A stretch of DNA of 64,000 nt from a virus. The notes beneath the pieces are model-generated. The model was not told where the DNA came from and did not search any database. It saw nothing but the letters and a program-made list of their open reading frames with translations. Position 1 is the first letter of the stretch; the number at the start of each line of letters is the position of its first letter. Below are positions 62,629 through 64,000 of this stretch, one piece after another. The stretch is from positions 26,881 to 90,880 of IMG/VR virus record IMGVR_UViG_3300044816_000082; one strand, 5' to 3'. Position numbers and translations under genes: made by a program.

Positions 62629-62805
62629 GCGCGTCAAGCGACGCCCCGCCCCTTTTCGTCACAGTTAGGTCACAGCCGTCGTCTTCGTGGCGACCAACGG
62701 TCATCGGTGACGTACTAAGAGGTAGCCCCCCAAACAGGGGCGCCCCCGCCGGTGGTGGAACACCAGACGGGGGCTGTGATCGACCACCAGTTGGGGTGGA
62801 AGACC
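62629..62805. other. 177-nt region before the recombinase half
   Basis: Contains the direct repeat GTCACAG (TCACAGTTAGGTCACAG near 62660), CCCCTTTT and GGGGCGCCCCC-type self-complementary runs. It could hold arm sites for the recombinase or a terminator; nothing decisive. Confidence 0.35.
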
Positions 62806-63261
62806 GTGTCGAACCGTACTGCCCTGCAGCTCGTCCCAGCCAGCACCGACGGCGCGTCGCAGCCGTCCGAACCGCACCGGTACGACGAGGCCGTCGAAGC
62901 CTTCCTGGCTGGCTACTCTGGCGAGACGCACCGCGCCTACCGCTACCACCTGCAGATGTACCGCCGTTGGTGCGATGCCCGCGGCATGCACCCCTTCGAT
63001 GCCCGAAGGCCCGACCTGCGCGCCTACCTGGCCTGGCTGCAGGAACCCGCACGCAAGGCCCCGGGCGGATGGTCCCAGTCCACCGTGCAGATCCGCATCA
63101 ATGCCGTCCGGGTCTTCTACCGCGAGTCCGTCGTCGATGAGTACCTGCTCATCGACCCGCGGCTCTACAGTGGCCAGCTCGGGCGTCGAGCGCGTGGGAG
63201 GACCATCCGCACCACGGCCACAGACTCATCGCCAAGGGGACAAGTTGGTCCGGACGGGTGA
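62806..63261 (+). pseudogene. tyrosine recombinase, N-terminal half
   Basis: 151 aa from GTG 62806. EAVEAFLAGYSGETHRAYRY, MYRRWCDARGMHPFDA and VQIRINAVRVFYRESV are the SAM-like core-binding domain of Xer/integrase proteins. After residue about 130 the sequence loses similarity and stops at 63261 before any catalytic residue. The catalytic fragment at 32696-33163 lies on the opposite strand. Confidence 0.7.
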
Positions 63262-63333
63262 TCCTGGGGTGGCTAGAACCTGTCGATGAGACAGACGGCA
63301 CGTGGCGGCTTCGCAGCGCACGCGCAGGAACTT

Positions 63334-63353
63334 AGGGGAGGCTTCCCCTGTTT
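63334..63353. terminator. short hairpin with T-rich end
   Basis: AGGGGA and TCCCCT around GGCT, followed by GTTTG. Lies between the recombinase half and the next gene. Confidence 0.4.
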
Positions 63354-63367
63354 GCACAAGAGGAGGC

Positions 63368-63595
63368 ATGATGACCGGCATGGACAACGAGCGCGCAGAC
63401 TGGTTCGACGACGACAACGTGTCGTTCGACGACGCCCTTGACAGGTTTGACGCTCTTCATCCTGCGCCAACTTGCGGCCCGTTGGGCTTCGGTGCGGTTC
63501 TGGTGACCGCACCCCCGACCTACGGCGGCAAGACCGTCACGGCGCACGCGCCCCAGGTCAACACGCCCATGCGAGTCAGCGCCGCCGCCCACTGA
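63368..63595 (+). CDS. hypothetical small protein
   Basis: 75 aa from ATG 63368 (or 63371) right after GAGGAGG. Acidic start (NERADWFDDDNVSFDDALDR), beta-like end. Composition less GC-biased than the phage core. Confidence 0.55.
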   Translation: MMTGMDNERADWFDDDNVSFDDALDRFDALHPAPTCGPLGFGAVLVTAPPTYGGKTVTAHAPQVNTPMRVSAAAH

Positions 63596-63600
63596 CAGGG

Positions 63601-64000
63601 ATGACGATCTTCGAGGACGCGCGCGTCACCATTCTGCTCGCAGACCACATCGGCATCGATGGCGGCGGCAAGGCAAATGTGCTCGGCGCGGGCTTCACCG
63701 TCACCGGCATCGGTCCTCAAGGCTTGAGTGCTGCTCAGCACCTCTTGATCTTCATCGACCTGCCGCCCAAGCACGCCGGCGCAGAGTTCGCGCTGTCTCT
63801 TGAGCTCAGGGATGAGACGACGGGATCGTCGTTCAACGTCGTGGGTCCGGACGGCACGTCCCAACCTCTCCGTGTACAGCAGATGGTCCGCGGCGAGCGA
63901 CCCATGGTCCCCAACGTGTACCTGCCCGACACAGTCCCTATCCGCGTCCAGCTGAACCTCGCCTTCCCGAACGGCTTGCCGCTTGCGCCGGGACACAACT
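63601..64000 (+). CDS. hypothetical protein, runs off the window
   Basis: ATG 63601 opens a frame that stays open to 64000 (133 codons). DARVTILLADHIGIDGGGKA, NVLGAGFTVTGIGPQG and FALSLELRDETTGSSFNV give a beta-sandwich-like pattern resembling small non-phage DUF6941-type proteins, recalled with low certainty. It may mark a change from phage to other DNA. Confidence 0.6.
   Translation, partial: MTIFEDARVTILLADHIGIDGGGKANVLGAGFTVTGIGPQGLSAAQHLLIFIDLPPKHAGAEFALSLELRDETTGSSFNVVGPDGTSQPLRVQQMVRGERPMVPNVYLPDTVPIRVQLNLAFPNGLPLAPGHN

Noticed and set aside
63520-63996. 158-aa minus-strand ORF at the right end
   Set aside because: The + strand frame from ATG 63601 has better protein character and stays open to the edge; the minus translation has no motif.

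Overview
The window looks like part of the genome of a GC-rich, tailed, double-stranded DNA phage of an actinobacterial host. Evidence: almost all genes lie on the + strand and are tightly packed with ATGA/GTGA overlaps; GC-rich third codon positions and GTG starts are common; there is an HK97-type head module (terminase large subunit, portal, MuF, prohead protease, major capsid protein); and many small Cys-rich proteins of actinophage type are present. I saw no rRNA, tRNA or CRISPR array. This is reading by eye; no search was run.

Layout. 0.1-12.4 kb: replication and DNA-modification operon (MmcB-like nuclease, DnaJ-like protein, wHTH replication protein, DnaC-like loader, C5 and N4/N6 DNA methyltransferases, ASCH protein, TerS-like HTH protein). 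12.4-36.4 kb: accessory genes, mostly 50-150 aa (papain-like protease, kinase-like protein, DUF3307, DUF4326, DUF6283, YkgJ-like Cys cluster, HNH, PP-loop/PAPS-reductase-like protein), a reverse-strand tyrosine-recombinase fragment and a frameshifted C5 methyltransferase. 36.5-57.5 kb: head genes. 52.7-55.9 kb, inside the head module: two convergent transcription units that begin with the same 114-bp sequence and carry an alpha/beta hydrolase or a GH5-like glycosidase. 57.6-64 kb: HNH endonuclease, small proteins, an SGNH-hydrolase fiber-like protein, the N-terminal half of a tyrosine recombinase, and a gene running off the window. No tape measure or other recognisable tail-tube genes are seen.

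Three inteins interrupt two head genes. One sits in the MuF 'NIIN|CRC' motif of a giant portal-MuF-metallopeptidase fusion, and a reverse-strand ORF encoding a Vsr/EDxHD-like homing endonuclease, with its own Shine-Dalgarno, lies wholly inside that intein. The prohead protease carries two LAGLIDADG-type inteins, the first placed so that its +1 residue is the predicted catalytic serine of the protease.

Two sets of repeated regulatory sequences stand out. Set B is GYYAACCSGGTATACA followed by a hairpin and a GGAAGGA/GGAGG ribosome site; it precedes ten accessory or head-region genes. Set A is GCGAC-N19-TASSST and precedes head and virion genes, in several cases 6-8 nt from the start codon, which implies leaderless transcripts. 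A third short repeat, CGGTAGCGGCGGT, lies near start codons between 27.3 and 34.3 kb.
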